Source: Campylobacter majalis
GTDB taxonomy: Bacteria; Campylobacterota; Campylobacteria; Campylobacterales; Campylobacteraceae
Reading direction: 5' to 3'
Length of the DNA: 64,000 bases
NCBI RefSeq assembly: GCF_905120465.1
Contig: NZ_CAJHOF010000005.1
Coordinates: 62,001-126,000 of the forward strand
Made by a program: the position numbers and the translations under genes. The number at the start of each line of letters is the position of its first letter. Position 1 is the first letter of the stretch. Positions 1 to 7,946 of this stretch are shown one piece after another. Under the pieces are notes generated by a model, which was given only the letters and a program-made list of their open reading frames with translations, ran no database searches and was not told the DNA's origin.

Positions 1-2
1 AA

Positions 3-671
3 AAGGTATATGCTTTTAATATAGTTGAGCGTTTGTCTCACGGACTTGCTGCAGTATCTTGGATGATATTAGTTCCAACAGGTATCATTATGATGTGGGG
101 AGCGACATTTGGTGGGGGTTCATTTGTTCGTTTAGCCAAAGATTCTCACGGTATAGCTACTATTTTGTTTGCCATTTCGGTTTTACCAATGCTTTTTGCA
201 TGGACAAAAAGAATGTTGCCGGCTGTTTATGACATAAAATGGATGCTTATAGTTGGCGGATATCTTTCAAAAAAGAAACGCCCTGTTCCAGCTGGTAAAT
301 TTAATGCCGGTCAAAAGGCGTGGTATTGGATAGCTATACCAGGCGGTATAGTGATGATAGCTACCGGTGCTGCCATGTATTTTTTAGATTTTAAAGAACC
401 TGCTGTGGCAACTTGGTTTGGGATTTCTCAGATTGATCTACTTCGTCTTTCAGCACTTATTCATAATGTTTTAGGCATACTTTGTGCAGTATTTTTTTTG
501 GTGCATATTTATATGGCAGCCATTGCAATTCACGGTGCAATATGGTCTATGGTGCATGGCTATAAAGAAGAAGAAGAGGTATATATACTGCATCATCATT
601 GGTATAATGAGCTAGTTTCTAAGAATGAAATTGGCGTATCAGAATACGAAAAAGTATATCCAAAACTATAA
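3..671 (+). CDS. fdhC: Formate dehydrogenase cytochrome b subunit, 5' end missing
   Basis: The frame is open from base 3 (residues KVYAFNIVERLSHG), so the real start lies upstream of the window. The 222 visible residues hold several membrane segments and histidines suited to haem b binding (VERLSHG, LIHNVLG, FFLVHIY), as in the gamma subunit of membrane formate dehydrogenases. This subunit passes electrons from formate oxidation in the periplasm to menaquinone. The identification is supported by fdhD immediately downstream, after a strong terminator. The catalytic and iron-sulfur subunits would be expected just upstream but are not visible. Confidence 0.88.
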   Translation, partial: KVYAFNIVERLSHGLAAVSWMILVPTGIIMMWGATFGGGSFVRLAKDSHGIATILFAISVLPMLFAWTKRMLPAVYDIKWMLIVGGYLSKKKRPVPAGKFNAGQKAWYWIAIPGGIVMIATGAAMYFLDFKEPAVATWFGISQIDLLRLSALIHNVLGILCAVFFLVHIYMAAIAIHGAIWSMVHGYKEEEEVYILHHHWYNELVSKNEIGVSEYEKVYPKL

Positions 672-679
672 AATTTAAA

Positions 680-706
680 GGGCTTTGATTTCAAAGCCCA
701 ATTTTT
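680..706 (+). terminator. Rho-independent terminator after fdhC
   Basis: A perfect 9-bp stem (GGGCTTTGA / TCAAAGCCC) with a two-base loop is followed by ATTTTT. It ends the structural formate dehydrogenase transcript only 12 bases before the fdhD start, so fdhD is either read through or has its own weak promoter. Confidence 0.85.
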
Positions 707-717
707 AGGGCAAAAAA

Positions 718-1497
718 ATGCAACCAATTTTTACTACTCAAATTACAAAATATAAAGCAGACGAAAATTTTGCTATAGATGATATTTTAGTAAGAGAGAT
801 AAAGCTTGAAATTTTACTAAACGATGTCAAAATAGGTGCCATGATGGCAACTCCTACAGATTTGACTGAGCTTGCAATAGGTTATTTATTAAGCGAAAAT
901 ATTATAACAAATCCAAAAGATATATTAGATGCTTTGTTTGATGAAAAAACTCTAAGCGTAAAAATAATTGCAAAGGCAAACCAAAAAGCACTTAATAATC
1001 TAAACTCTGAAGGTATTATTATAAGTGGATGTGGCAGAAGTGTTACAGCAAATATAGACTTGCAAAGCCTAGATGCAAAAAAGATACAAAGTGATATGAA
1101 ATTTCAAAGACGAGAGATTTCAAAGCAGATGAGTGAGTTTTATACTCAGTGTGATTTGTATGAAAAAACAGGTTGTGTTCATACGGCAAAGCTTTTTATA
1201 GGTGATAAATTTTATATTGGCGAAGATATAGCTCAGCATAACACTATAGATAAAGCTATTGGCAAAGCTGTGCTTGGTGGTGCTGATTTAAATAGCGGAT
1301 TTTTGATGGTTAGCGGTAGGCTTAGCTCTGAAATGGTCGTAAAAGCCGTGATGAACTCTATCCCGCTTTTAGTATCACGCACAGCACCGACTAGTTTGGG
1401 TGTGTTGATTGCAAGAAAATTTAATCTTACACTTTGCGGATTTGCTAGAGGTGAAAATTTAAACGTATATAGTGGTGCGGAGCGTATATATGCGTGA
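718..1497 (+). CDS. fdhD: Formate dehydrogenase accessory sulfurtransferase FdhD
   Basis: A 259-residue FdhD. The family carries sulfur from cysteine desulfurase to the molybdenum/tungsten bis-MGD cofactor of formate dehydrogenase. The conserved loop SGCGRS (residues about 101-106) is present; where E. coli has CxxC this loop has a single Cys. The later conserved GCVHTA (about 151-156) is also visible. An AGGG ribosome binding site lies 7 bases before the ATG. The last 8 bases overlap the start of the ModE-like gene, suggesting translational coupling. Its place behind fdhC fits its job. Confidence 0.93.
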   Translation: MQPIFTTQITKYKADENFAIDDILVREIKLEILLNDVKIGAMMATPTDLTELAIGYLLSENIITNPKDILDALFDEKTLSVKIIAKANQKALNNLNSEGIIISGCGRSVTANIDLQSLDAKKIQSDMKFQRREISKQMSEFYTQCDLYEKTGCVHTAKLFIGDKFYIGEDIAQHNTIDKAIGKAVLGGADLNSGFLMVSGRLSSEMVVKAVMNSIPLLVSRTAPTSLGVLIARKFNLTLCGFARGENLNVYSGAERIYA

Positions 1498-2233
1498 AAT
1501 CATAGCACAAAATATTTTGAAATTTAAGAATAATAAAGGGCGTTTAGATTGTGGAGTTGCGTTTAAAATCGCTAAAAAATTAGGCGTAGATATAGGCTTG
1601 GTTGGTGATGTGGCAAATGAATTAAAAGTCAAAATTGATGCTTGTGAGTTGGGGCAATTTGGCAAGTTACCCATTGGTTTTGGCAATTTTGTTACAAGCA
1701 AAACATTAAAACAAAAATTAGATGAAAAAGGCAGAATAAGTTGCAAGGATGCAAGAGATATAGCTAACGATGGCATAGGTTTAAAGCAGGTGCGTTCGAC
1801 ACTAAGGGATTATAGTATAGATGTGAAATTTTGCCAACTTGGTTGCTTTAAAGAGAAAAAAGGGAAAAAGATGATTGTAAAAACAAAAACATGGATTGAA
1901 AATAACGATGGAGATTTGCTATTTGGCAAGGGAAAAACTGAGGTCCTTGAAGTGATAGCTCAGACTGGCTCTATTTCAAAAGCGGCTGAAATTTTAGGAA
2001 TGAATTATAAAAAATGTTGGAGTCATTTGCAAATTCTTAGCAAAAATATGGGCGAAGAGCTAACTATGTCAAAGCAAGGTAGCGGAGAGGCGTCAGGCAC
2101 GACATTAAAACCAAAAGCATATGAACTAATAAATGCATACAAACAACTTCAACGAGATATTGAAGACTATGCTAATAAGCGCTTTAAAGAGCTGTTTTTA
2201 GACGGTCAAACGGATAGAGTGCTAGAAAAGTAA
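1490..2233 (+). CDS. modE: ModE-like transcriptional regulator with tandem Cys repeats
   Basis: I place the start at ATG 1490 (GGAG 7 bases upstream), giving 247 residues; a longer reading from GTG 1472 lacks such a site. Residues about 148-190 are a ModE/LysR-type winged helix (TGSISKAAEILGMNYKK, with the W-shL-Q helix). There is no molybdate-binding MOP/TOBE domain at the C terminus. Instead residues about 16-60 and 80-121 form two related repeats, each starting GR(L/I)-x-C and ending Cx-LG-x-F, with Cys at 21, 52, 85, 115 and 119. Position behind fdhD suggests control of molybdo-enzyme or formate dehydrogenase genes. The DNA-binding domain is clear; the ligand is unknown. Confidence 0.75.
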   Translation: MREIIAQNILKFKNNKGRLDCGVAFKIAKKLGVDIGLVGDVANELKVKIDACELGQFGKLPIGFGNFVTSKTLKQKLDEKGRISCKDARDIANDGIGLKQVRSTLRDYSIDVKFCQLGCFKEKKGKKMIVKTKTWIENNDGDLLFGKGKTEVLEVIAQTGSISKAAEILGMNYKKCWSHLQILSKNMGEELTMSKQGSGEASGTTLKPKAYELINAYKQLQRDIEDYANKRFKELFLDGQTDRVLEK

Positions 2234-2278
2234 ATTTATTTAACATGTATTAAAAGCCTTTATTTATATAAAAATATG

Positions 2279-2284
2279 TATAAT
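2279..2284 (+). promoter_or_regulatory. Likely -10 box for luxS
   Basis: TATAAT preceded by TATG (extended -10) lies 23 bases before the luxS ATG in an AT-rich leader, matching the Campylobacter sigma-70 pattern. No clear -35 is needed in this genus. Confidence 0.55.
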
Positions 2285-2307
2285 TTTAAAAAATTTAAAG
2301 GACAGAT

Positions 2308-2814
2308 ATGCCACTACTTGATAGTTTTTGCGTAGATCATACTATTATGCCAGCACCAGCTGTGAGACTTGCAAAAGTCATGAAAACACCAAAGGGTGAT
2401 GATATAAGTGTATTTGATTTAAGGTTTTATAGACCAAATGTATCGATGATGCCAGAAAAAGGCACACACACTTTAGAGCATTTATTTGCTGGTTTTATGA
2501 GAGATCATTTAAATGGCTTTGGAGTTGAGATTATTGATATTTCACCGATGGGCTGTAGAACTGGCTTTTATATGAGTTTAATAGGCACACCTGAGCCAGA
2601 ACGTGTGCGTGATGCATGGATGGCTTCGATGACAGACATATTAAATGTCAAAAGTGAAGCTGATATACCAGAGTTAAATAAGTATCAGTGTGGTTCGTAT
2701 AAAATGCACTCTTTGTACGAAGCCAAACAGATCGCCATGGATATACAAAATAGCCAAATTGGCATAATGGATAACGAAGCAATTAAGTTAGATATAAAGC
2801 AAAAAGGTCTTTAA
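2308..2814 (+). CDS. luxS: S-ribosylhomocysteine lyase LuxS
   Basis: A 168-residue LuxS, the usual length. It cleaves S-ribosylhomocysteine to homocysteine and DPD, the precursor of autoinducer-2, within the activated methyl cycle. The metal-site motif HTLEH (about residues 54-58) and the later Cys in [11 protein letters not shown] (about 129) supply the Fe/Zn ligands, and the early Cys-containing segment SFCVDHT is intact. An AAAGGA ribosome binding site precedes the ATG. No adjacent methyl-cycle genes are seen; selD follows. Confidence 0.96.
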   Translation: MPLLDSFCVDHTIMPAPAVRLAKVMKTPKGDDISVFDLRFYRPNVSMMPEKGTHTLEHLFAGFMRDHLNGFGVEIIDISPMGCRTGFYMSLIGTPEPERVRDAWMASMTDILNVKSEADIPELNKYQCGSYKMHSLYEAKQIAMDIQNSQIGIMDNEAIKLDIKQKGL

Positions 2815-2838
2815 AATCAAACAATCAGCGAGAAAATC

Positions 2839-3861
2839 ATGATATACAATAATAAAAATCTTACCAAATATGTAAAATCAGCTGGTTGAGCGGCTAAGCT
2901 AGACCCGTGTGGTTTAAACAAAACACTTAGTTTGCTTAAAATAAATCATGAAAATTTACTAACTGGCACTAACAATAATGAAGATGCAAGTGTGTTTAAG
3001 ATAAATGAAACAATAGCGTTGGTTCAGACGCTTGATTTTATCACGCCAGTTGTTGATGATCCGTATATTTATGGGCAAATTGCAGCTGCAAATTCACTTA
3101 GTGATGTTTTTGCAATGGGTGCTAAAGTAATAAATGCACTAAATATAGTTGGCTTTGATAGCTGTAATTTTGATAGTGAAATTTTAGACGAGATAATGCA
3201 GGGTGGGCTTAGCAAAGTAATTGAGTGTGGTGGTATGATAACTGGAGGTCATAGCATAAAATCGCCTGAGATGTATTATGGGCTAAGTGTAACAGGGGTG
3301 GTTAATCCTAATAAATTTTGGGCAAATAATACCGCAAAAGTTGGCGATGTGTTGGTGTTAACTAAGCCACTTGGCACAGGTGTATTAAGCACGGCAATTA
3401 AGTCTGATATGCTTGAATTAAGCGAGATAAAACAGGCTGTGGATATAATGTCTCAGTTAAATTTTTATGCTGTTGATGCCATGAGTGATATACAAGTGAA
3501 TGCTTGCACTGATATAACTGGATTTGGATTTTTGGGGCATCTTAGCGAGATGAGTAGATGTGACATATCTTTTGAAATATATGCTAATGATGTGCCGGTA
3601 AATCAAGTGGCAAAAAGATTATCAAGTATGTCAATTATTCCTGGTGGAACTTATAAAAACAAAGAATACACAAGCAATGATGTTAATGGTGATGCGGATA
3701 TCTTGCTTTATGATGCACAAACATCAGGTGGGCTTTTGTTTGCAATTTGTGAAAGTGATGTGCAGCGTGCAGTATATCGCTTAAAAGACGTTGGATATGA
3801 GTTTAGTAGCGTAGTTGGTAGCGTAGTTGAGCGTAAAAAATCGAAAATTACAATAGTATAA
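2839..3861 (+). CDS. selD: Selenide, water dikinase SelD (selenoprotein, UGA = Sec17)
   Basis: SelD makes selenophosphate from selenide and ATP for selenocysteine synthesis. A conventional ORF call starts only at 2932, but the same frame runs back through TGA 2887-2889 to ATG 2839, giving 340 residues. The residues around the TGA (LTKYVKSAG-U-AAKLDPC) match the SelD active site, where position 17 is Cys in E. coli and Sec in many others. The rest shows family motifs such as QTLDFITP, GGHSIKSPE and DITGFGFLGH. The start ATG has only a weak ribosome site (AGCGAG). The Sec user next door, formate dehydrogenase, provides the pathway context. Confidence 0.93.
2887..2931 (+). promoter_or_regulatory. 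UGA codon and bacterial-type SECIS hairpin in selD
   Basis: The recoded TGA is at 2887-2889. Eleven bases later comes an apical hairpin: AGACC (2901-2905), loop CGTGT (2906-2910), GGTTT (2911-2915). An outer pairing CTAAG (2894-2898) with CTTAG (2926-2930) could extend it. The 11-base spacing and G/U-containing loop are as expected for SelB-dependent insertion. The structure was drawn by eye, not computed. Confidence 0.75.
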
Positions 3862-3899
3862 AGTTTAAAAAATTTAATTTATATTTACTATTATTTTGT

Positions 3900-3905
3900 T
3901 ATAAT
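3900..3905 (+). promoter_or_regulatory. Likely -10 box for the cadF-like gene
   Basis: TATAAT in the AT-rich gap after selD, 43 bases before the ATG, with AAAGGA as ribosome binding site at about 3938-3943. Confidence 0.5.
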
Positions 3906-3948
3906 TGTAACTTGTTTTTACAAAAAATTAAAAAAGAAAGGATTCGCA

Positions 3949-4965
3949 ATGAAAAAGATTGCTATTGCTTTGGTGGCAGCTAGCTCACTATTTGCTGTAG
4001 ATGCAGCATACAACTATGAGGTTACTCCGACAATTGGTGGAGTTAGAACTGAAGGTAACTTGGATTTTAATAGAGATCAGCTAAATCTAGGTTTAAATGT
4101 TGCTAAAAATCTTGAAGGTGTATTTATAGATCAAATTCAACTAGGCGTTGATTATGTTCGCAAAGCAAGAGAAACAGTTGATGGAACAACAAGAAATGGT
4201 CGTGCTTTAAGATACCATATCGATGCTGTTAAAAACATTTTTGATTTTACTGATAATCTTGGACTATATGGTTTAGTTGGTGTTGGTTATGAAGACTTAA
4301 GTTCAACTTTTGTTGCAAATGAAGATGGTGGTTTTGGTCAGTATGGTCTTGGCTTAAGATATCAAGTAGCTGAGAATTTTGCTCTTAAATTAGAAGCAAG
4401 AGACGCTATTAAATTTGAACACGCAGATCACAACTTCTTTTATACACTAGGCTTTGGTATAGGTCTTGGTGCTAAAAATGTAGCTCCAGTAGTTGTAGCT
4501 GCTCCAGCTGTAGCAGAAGCACCGGTTTCACTAGATGATGATAATGATGGTGTTGTAAATGAGTTAGATAGATGTCCAAATACTCCAGCTGGTGTGGTTG
4601 TTGATGAGCATGGATGTGAAAAAGTTATTGTTCTTAGAGATTTGGGTGTAAATTTTGCATTTGATAGCTACAAAGTTAGTGATGCTTATGCTAAAGAAAT
4701 CAAAAAAGTAGCTGACTTTATGTCTGAAAACCCAGATTATAGAGTGGTTCTAGCTGGTCACACTGATAGTGTAGGCAAAGAAGCTTATAATCAAAAACTA
4801 TCTGAAAAAAGAGCTAACGCTGTTGCTGAGACACTAAAAGGCTATGGTGTTGATGCTGATAAAATTAGCACAGTTGGTTACGGTGAATTAAGACCGGTAG
4901 CTGATAACAAAACTAAAGAAGGTCGTGCTCTTAATAGACGCGTTGAAGCAACTTTTAGTAAGTAA
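3949..4965 (+). CDS. cadF: CadF-family outer membrane protein (OmpA-like)
   Basis: A 338-residue precursor with an N-terminal signal peptide (about residues 1-19), an eight-strand-type beta-barrel region (about 21-178), an Ala/Pro/Val linker, a thrombospondin-type-3-like calcium segment (DDDNDGVVNELDRCP) with two cysteines, and a C-terminal OmpA peptidoglycan-binding domain (NFAFDSY ... GHTDSVG ... NRRVEA). This is the architecture of Campylobacter CadF, the fibronectin-binding adhesin. However, the tetrapeptide at the position of C. jejuni FRLS reads YQVA (residues 138-141), so fibronectin binding cannot be assumed. Monocistronic between a promoter and a terminator. Confidence 0.85.
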   Translation: MKKIAIALVAASSLFAVDAAYNYEVTPTIGGVRTEGNLDFNRDQLNLGLNVAKNLEGVFIDQIQLGVDYVRKARETVDGTTRNGRALRYHIDAVKNIFDFTDNLGLYGLVGVGYEDLSSTFVANEDGGFGQYGLGLRYQVAENFALKLEARDAIKFEHADHNFFYTLGFGIGLGAKNVAPVVVAAPAVAEAPVSLDDDNDGVVNELDRCPNTPAGVVVDEHGCEKVIVLRDLGVNFAFDSYKVSDAYAKEIKKVADFMSENPDYRVVLAGHTDSVGKEAYNQKLSEKRANAVAETLKGYGVDADKISTVGYGELRPVADNKTKEGRALNRRVEATFSK

Positions 4966-4974
4966 TTTTTTACT

Positions 4975-5013
4975 AGTAATTGCAGGGCTTTTGCTTTGCA
5001 ATTACTCTTTCTT
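4975..5013 (+). terminator. Terminator after the cadF-like gene
   Basis: AGTAATTGC (4975-4983) pairs perfectly with GCAATTACT (4998-5006), followed by CTTTCTT. The U-tract is imperfect, but the position just after an abundant-protein gene fits. Confidence 0.65.
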
Positions 5014-5022
5014 GGTTAAATT

Positions 5023-5676
5023 TTGAAAAAAACTATTCTTTTTGATCTTGATGGAACGATTATAGATGCTAGTGTAGCTATATTGCAAAGCTTTGATTAC
5101 GCATTTAAATTTCATAACAAACCCCCAGTAAATCACGAATATATCAAGCCGTTGATTGGTTATACTTTAGAAGATATATTTTTAAAAATTGGTGTAGAAA
5201 GTCACATGATTGATAGTTATTTTAATGCTTATAGGGATTTTTATCATACTATTTATCTAAAGCACACTACGCTTTTAAAATATGCAAAAGAAGCCATAAT
5301 AAAGGCAAACGAATTTGCTGATTTGGGAGTAGTTACTACAAAAGGCTCAAAAGTTTTGCCAGATCTTTTGGAGCATTTAGGGATTTTAAAATACTTTAAA
5401 ACATTGGTTGGAAGACATGATGTTATAAATCCAAAACCACATGCTGAGCCTATAAATTTAGCACTTCGCAATCTAAATAAAGACAATAAAATCTCAAGAG
5501 CCAATACTTTTATGATAGGTGACACTACTCTTGATGTTTTGTCGGCTATTAATGCAAATGTTATTCCGCTCTCTGTGCTATGTGGATACAATGATGAAGC
5601 TAAGCTATCCAAAGTAAATGATAAAATTTTTAAAAATACCTTTGAAGCCGTAGAATATGCACTGCAATATAAATAA
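5023..5676 (+). CDS. HAD-family hydrolase, phosphoglycolate phosphatase-like
   Basis: A 217-residue HAD phosphatase. Motif I DLDGTIIDAS (residues about 7-16) carries the nucleophile Asp and acid/base Asp; motif II is at VVTTKGS; the lysine and motif III/IV region shows NPKPHAEP and GDTTLDV. The alpha-helical cap follows motif I, as in the Gph/PGP subfamily. The start is TTG (TTGAAAAAA); no in-frame ATG precedes motif I. The substrate cannot be read from the sequence: phosphoglycolate is one candidate among small phosphosugars. Confidence 0.8.
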   Translation: MKKTILFDLDGTIIDASVAILQSFDYAFKFHNKPPVNHEYIKPLIGYTLEDIFLKIGVESHMIDSYFNAYRDFYHTIYLKHTTLLKYAKEAIIKANEFADLGVVTTKGSKVLPDLLEHLGILKYFKTLVGRHDVINPKPHAEPINLALRNLNKDNKISRANTFMIGDTTLDVLSAINANVIPLSVLCGYNDEAKLSKVNDKIFKNTFEAVEYALQYK

Positions 5677-5696
5677 AATTCTAATAAAAAACAATG

Positions 5697-5702
5697 TATA
5701 AT
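5697..5702 (+). promoter_or_regulatory. Likely -10 box for serC
   Basis: TATAAT preceded by ATG, 25 bases before the serC ATG, with AAAGGC as the ribosome binding site. Confidence 0.5.
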
Positions 5703-5727
5703 CTATCAAAAATTTAAAGGCATTTTT

Positions 5728-6801
5728 ATGAGAAAGATAAATTTTAGTGCAGGACCTACTGGTTTGCCAATTCAGGTGCTTAAAAAGGCACAAGAAGAGT
5801 TTGTAAATTATAAAAATGAGGGCTATTCGATAATGGAGATTAGTCATCGCTCAAAAACATATGAAGAGATACATTTTGGTGCGATGGATAAGATACGAAA
5901 ACTTTACGGCATTGATGATAGTTATGAGATTTTATTTTTACAGGGTGGGGCTCATTTGCAGTTTGCAATGATACCTTACAATCTATATCAAGGCGGAGTG
6001 GCTGAGTATGTAAATACTGGTGTTTGGAGCAAAAAAGCTATAAAAGAAGCTAAGCAAATAGGCGTAGATGTTCGTGTAGTATCAACAAGTGAAGATGAAA
6101 ATTTTACACATATCCCTGATGTAAATTTTAGCGATACGGCAGATTATGCCTACATATGCTCAAATAACACAATATACGGCACACAATACAAAATTTTGCC
6201 TAAGACAAAATCTCCGCTTGTTATAGATGCAAGTAGTGATTTTTTCTCAAAACCACTTGATTTTTCAAATATCGCACTTTTATATGGTGGGGCACAAAAA
6301 AATGCAGGTCCAAGTGGTGTGACAATTGTGATAATTAAAAAAGAATTAATTGAGCGTGTTATGGATGATAGGGTTCCGACATTTTTACGCTATAAAACTC
6401 ATGCACAAAACAAAAGCCTATATAATACACCTCCGACTTTTGCAATTTATTTGCTTGATTTAAATATGCAGTGGCTACTTGATAATGGTGGATTAGATAA
6501 GATAAATCAGCTAAATATAAAAAAAGCAAATTTGCTTTACGATATTATAGATAACTCACAAGGTTTTTATAAAGGACATGCACAAACTAATCATCGTTCG
6601 CTCATGAATGTTAGTTTTAATATCGTAAATTCTAAGCTAGAACAGAGCTTTGTTGATGAAGCGGCTAAAAACAATATGATAGGTTTAAAGGGGCATAGGC
6701 TTCTTGGTGGGATTAGGGCTTCAATTTATAATGCTGTAAGTTTAGAAGATGTTGAAAATTTAGCTGATTTTATGAGAGAATTTGCAAAGAAAAATGGCTG
6801 A
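5728..6801 (+). CDS. serC: Phosphoserine aminotransferase
   Basis: A 357-residue class V PLP aminotransferase that converts 3-phosphohydroxypyruvate and glutamate to phosphoserine (serine synthesis; in many bacteria also a pyridoxal phosphate step). Family signatures are visible: the start [13 protein letters not shown], the substrate loop EISHRSKTY, and the PLP lysine in [12 protein letters not shown] (about residue 191). The C terminus [18 protein letters not shown] contains the usual phosphate-binding residues. The gene ends 8 bases inside the following methylase gene. Confidence 0.95.
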   Translation: MRKINFSAGPTGLPIQVLKKAQEEFVNYKNEGYSIMEISHRSKTYEEIHFGAMDKIRKLYGIDDSYEILFLQGGAHLQFAMIPYNLYQGGVAEYVNTGVWSKKAIKEAKQIGVDVRVVSTSEDENFTHIPDVNFSDTADYAYICSNNTIYGTQYKILPKTKSPLVIDASSDFFSKPLDFSNIALLYGGAQKNAGPSGVTIVIIKKELIERVMDDRVPTFLRYKTHAQNKSLYNTPPTFAIYLLDLNMQWLLDNGGLDKINQLNIKKANLLYDIIDNSQGFYKGHAQTNHRSLMNVSFNIVNSKLEQSFVDEAAKNNMIGLKGHRLLGGIRASIYNAVSLEDVENLADFMREFAKKNG

Positions 6802-7888
6802 AAATAGAGCATATTTAAAAGAGCAAATTTTAACATATCTTGGCAATAAGCGCACACTTTTAGGATTAATAAACAAGGGTGTGCTTCAGGCAAAAGATGA
6901 GCTTAAAAAGGATAGATTAAACACAGTTGATCTGTTTAGTGGCTCTGGTGTAGTTGCTAGGTTTTTAAAGCAACACTCAAGTTTTTTGATTGCAAATGAT
7001 TTAGAATTTTATTCAAAGGTAATAAATGAGTGCTATTTGGCCAATTCTGATGATGAGTTAAAAAAAAGCTTAAAAATTTTAGCCAAGAGATACGCAAGAC
7101 ACATAAATGAAAATTTAAAACAAGGCTTTATAACTGAGCTTTACGCACCTAAAGATGATGATTGCATCATGCAAGATGAGCGTGTTTTTTATACGCGTAA
7201 AAATGCTATGTTTATAGATACTGCTAGAGATTTTATTGATACTCTTTCGCATGATATGCAAAAGTTTTTTTTAGCACCACTTTTATATGAAGCTAGTAGT
7301 AAGACAAATACAAGTGGTGTTTTTAAAGGCTTTTATAAAAACAAACAAGGCATAGGTCAGTTTGGTGGAGAGGCAAAAAACGCACTTACTCGCATTACAG
7401 CAGATATTACGTTAAAATCTCCTGTTTTTTCAAACTACACTGTGCCTTACGAGATATATCAAGATGATGCAAATGCCCTTGTAAAAAGGCTTGATTTTAT
7501 GGATTTGGTCTATCTTGATCCACCATATAATCAGCATCCTTATGGTTCAAATTATTTTATGCTAAATTTAATAGCCAAAAATGAACGTCCAAGTGAAATT
7601 TCAAAGGTGTCTGGCATATCAAAAGACTGGAATCGTTCTGTGTATAACCAAAAAAAAGAGGCAAAAAATGCATTTTTTGAATTAATTCATGATTTAAAAG
7701 CACGTTTTGTGCTTATCTCATTTAATTCAGAAGGCTTTATAAGCGAAGAGAGTTTTATATCAAATTTAAGCAAATTTGGAAATTTAAATGTTTTAAAACA
7801 GCGGTATAATACGTTTCGCGGTGGTCGCAATCTTAGCGGACGCAACACGTATGTAAATGAGTTTTTGTATGTTTTAAAAAAAAGATAA
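6794..7888 (+). CDS. Solitary adenine-specific DNA methyltransferase (D12 class)
   Basis: A 364-residue protein from ATG 6794; a TTG 12 bases earlier is less likely. The N terminus has the FxGxK-like motif LTYLGNKR, the SAM pocket [15 protein letters not shown], and the catalytic DPPY at [16 protein letters not shown]. This order is that of Dam-like N6-adenine methylases. No restriction endonuclease lies nearby: serC is upstream, overlapping by 8 bases, and a SAM methyltransferase downstream. Campylobacter carries a solitary methylase, CtsM, that modifies RAATTY and is needed for DNA uptake specificity; this gene is a candidate equivalent, but I cannot confirm orthology or the recognition site. 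Confidence 0.82.
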   Translation: MAENRAYLKEQILTYLGNKRTLLGLINKGVLQAKDELKKDRLNTVDLFSGSGVVARFLKQHSSFLIANDLEFYSKVINECYLANSDDELKKSLKILAKRYARHINENLKQGFITELYAPKDDDCIMQDERVFYTRKNAMFIDTARDFIDTLSHDMQKFFLAPLLYEASSKTNTSGVFKGFYKNKQGIGQFGGEAKNALTRITADITLKSPVFSNYTVPYEIYQDDANALVKRLDFMDLVYLDPPYNQHPYGSNYFMLNLIAKNERPSEISKVSGISKDWNRSVYNQKKEAKNAFFELIHDLKARFVLISFNSEGFISEESFISNLSKFGNLNVLKQRYNTFRGGRNLSGRNTYVNEFLYVLKKR

Positions 7889-7946
7889 TTATATGCCGTT
7901 AAATACTTAAAATTTCGCTAAAATAACAAAAACAAAAAGGCTTAAG

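Noticed and set aside
2932-3861. selD as a 309-residue protein starting TTG 2932, with upstream UGA as a pseudogene stop
   Set aside because: The upstream frame holds the conserved SelD active site, and a SECIS-like hairpin follows the UGA, so recoding explains it better.
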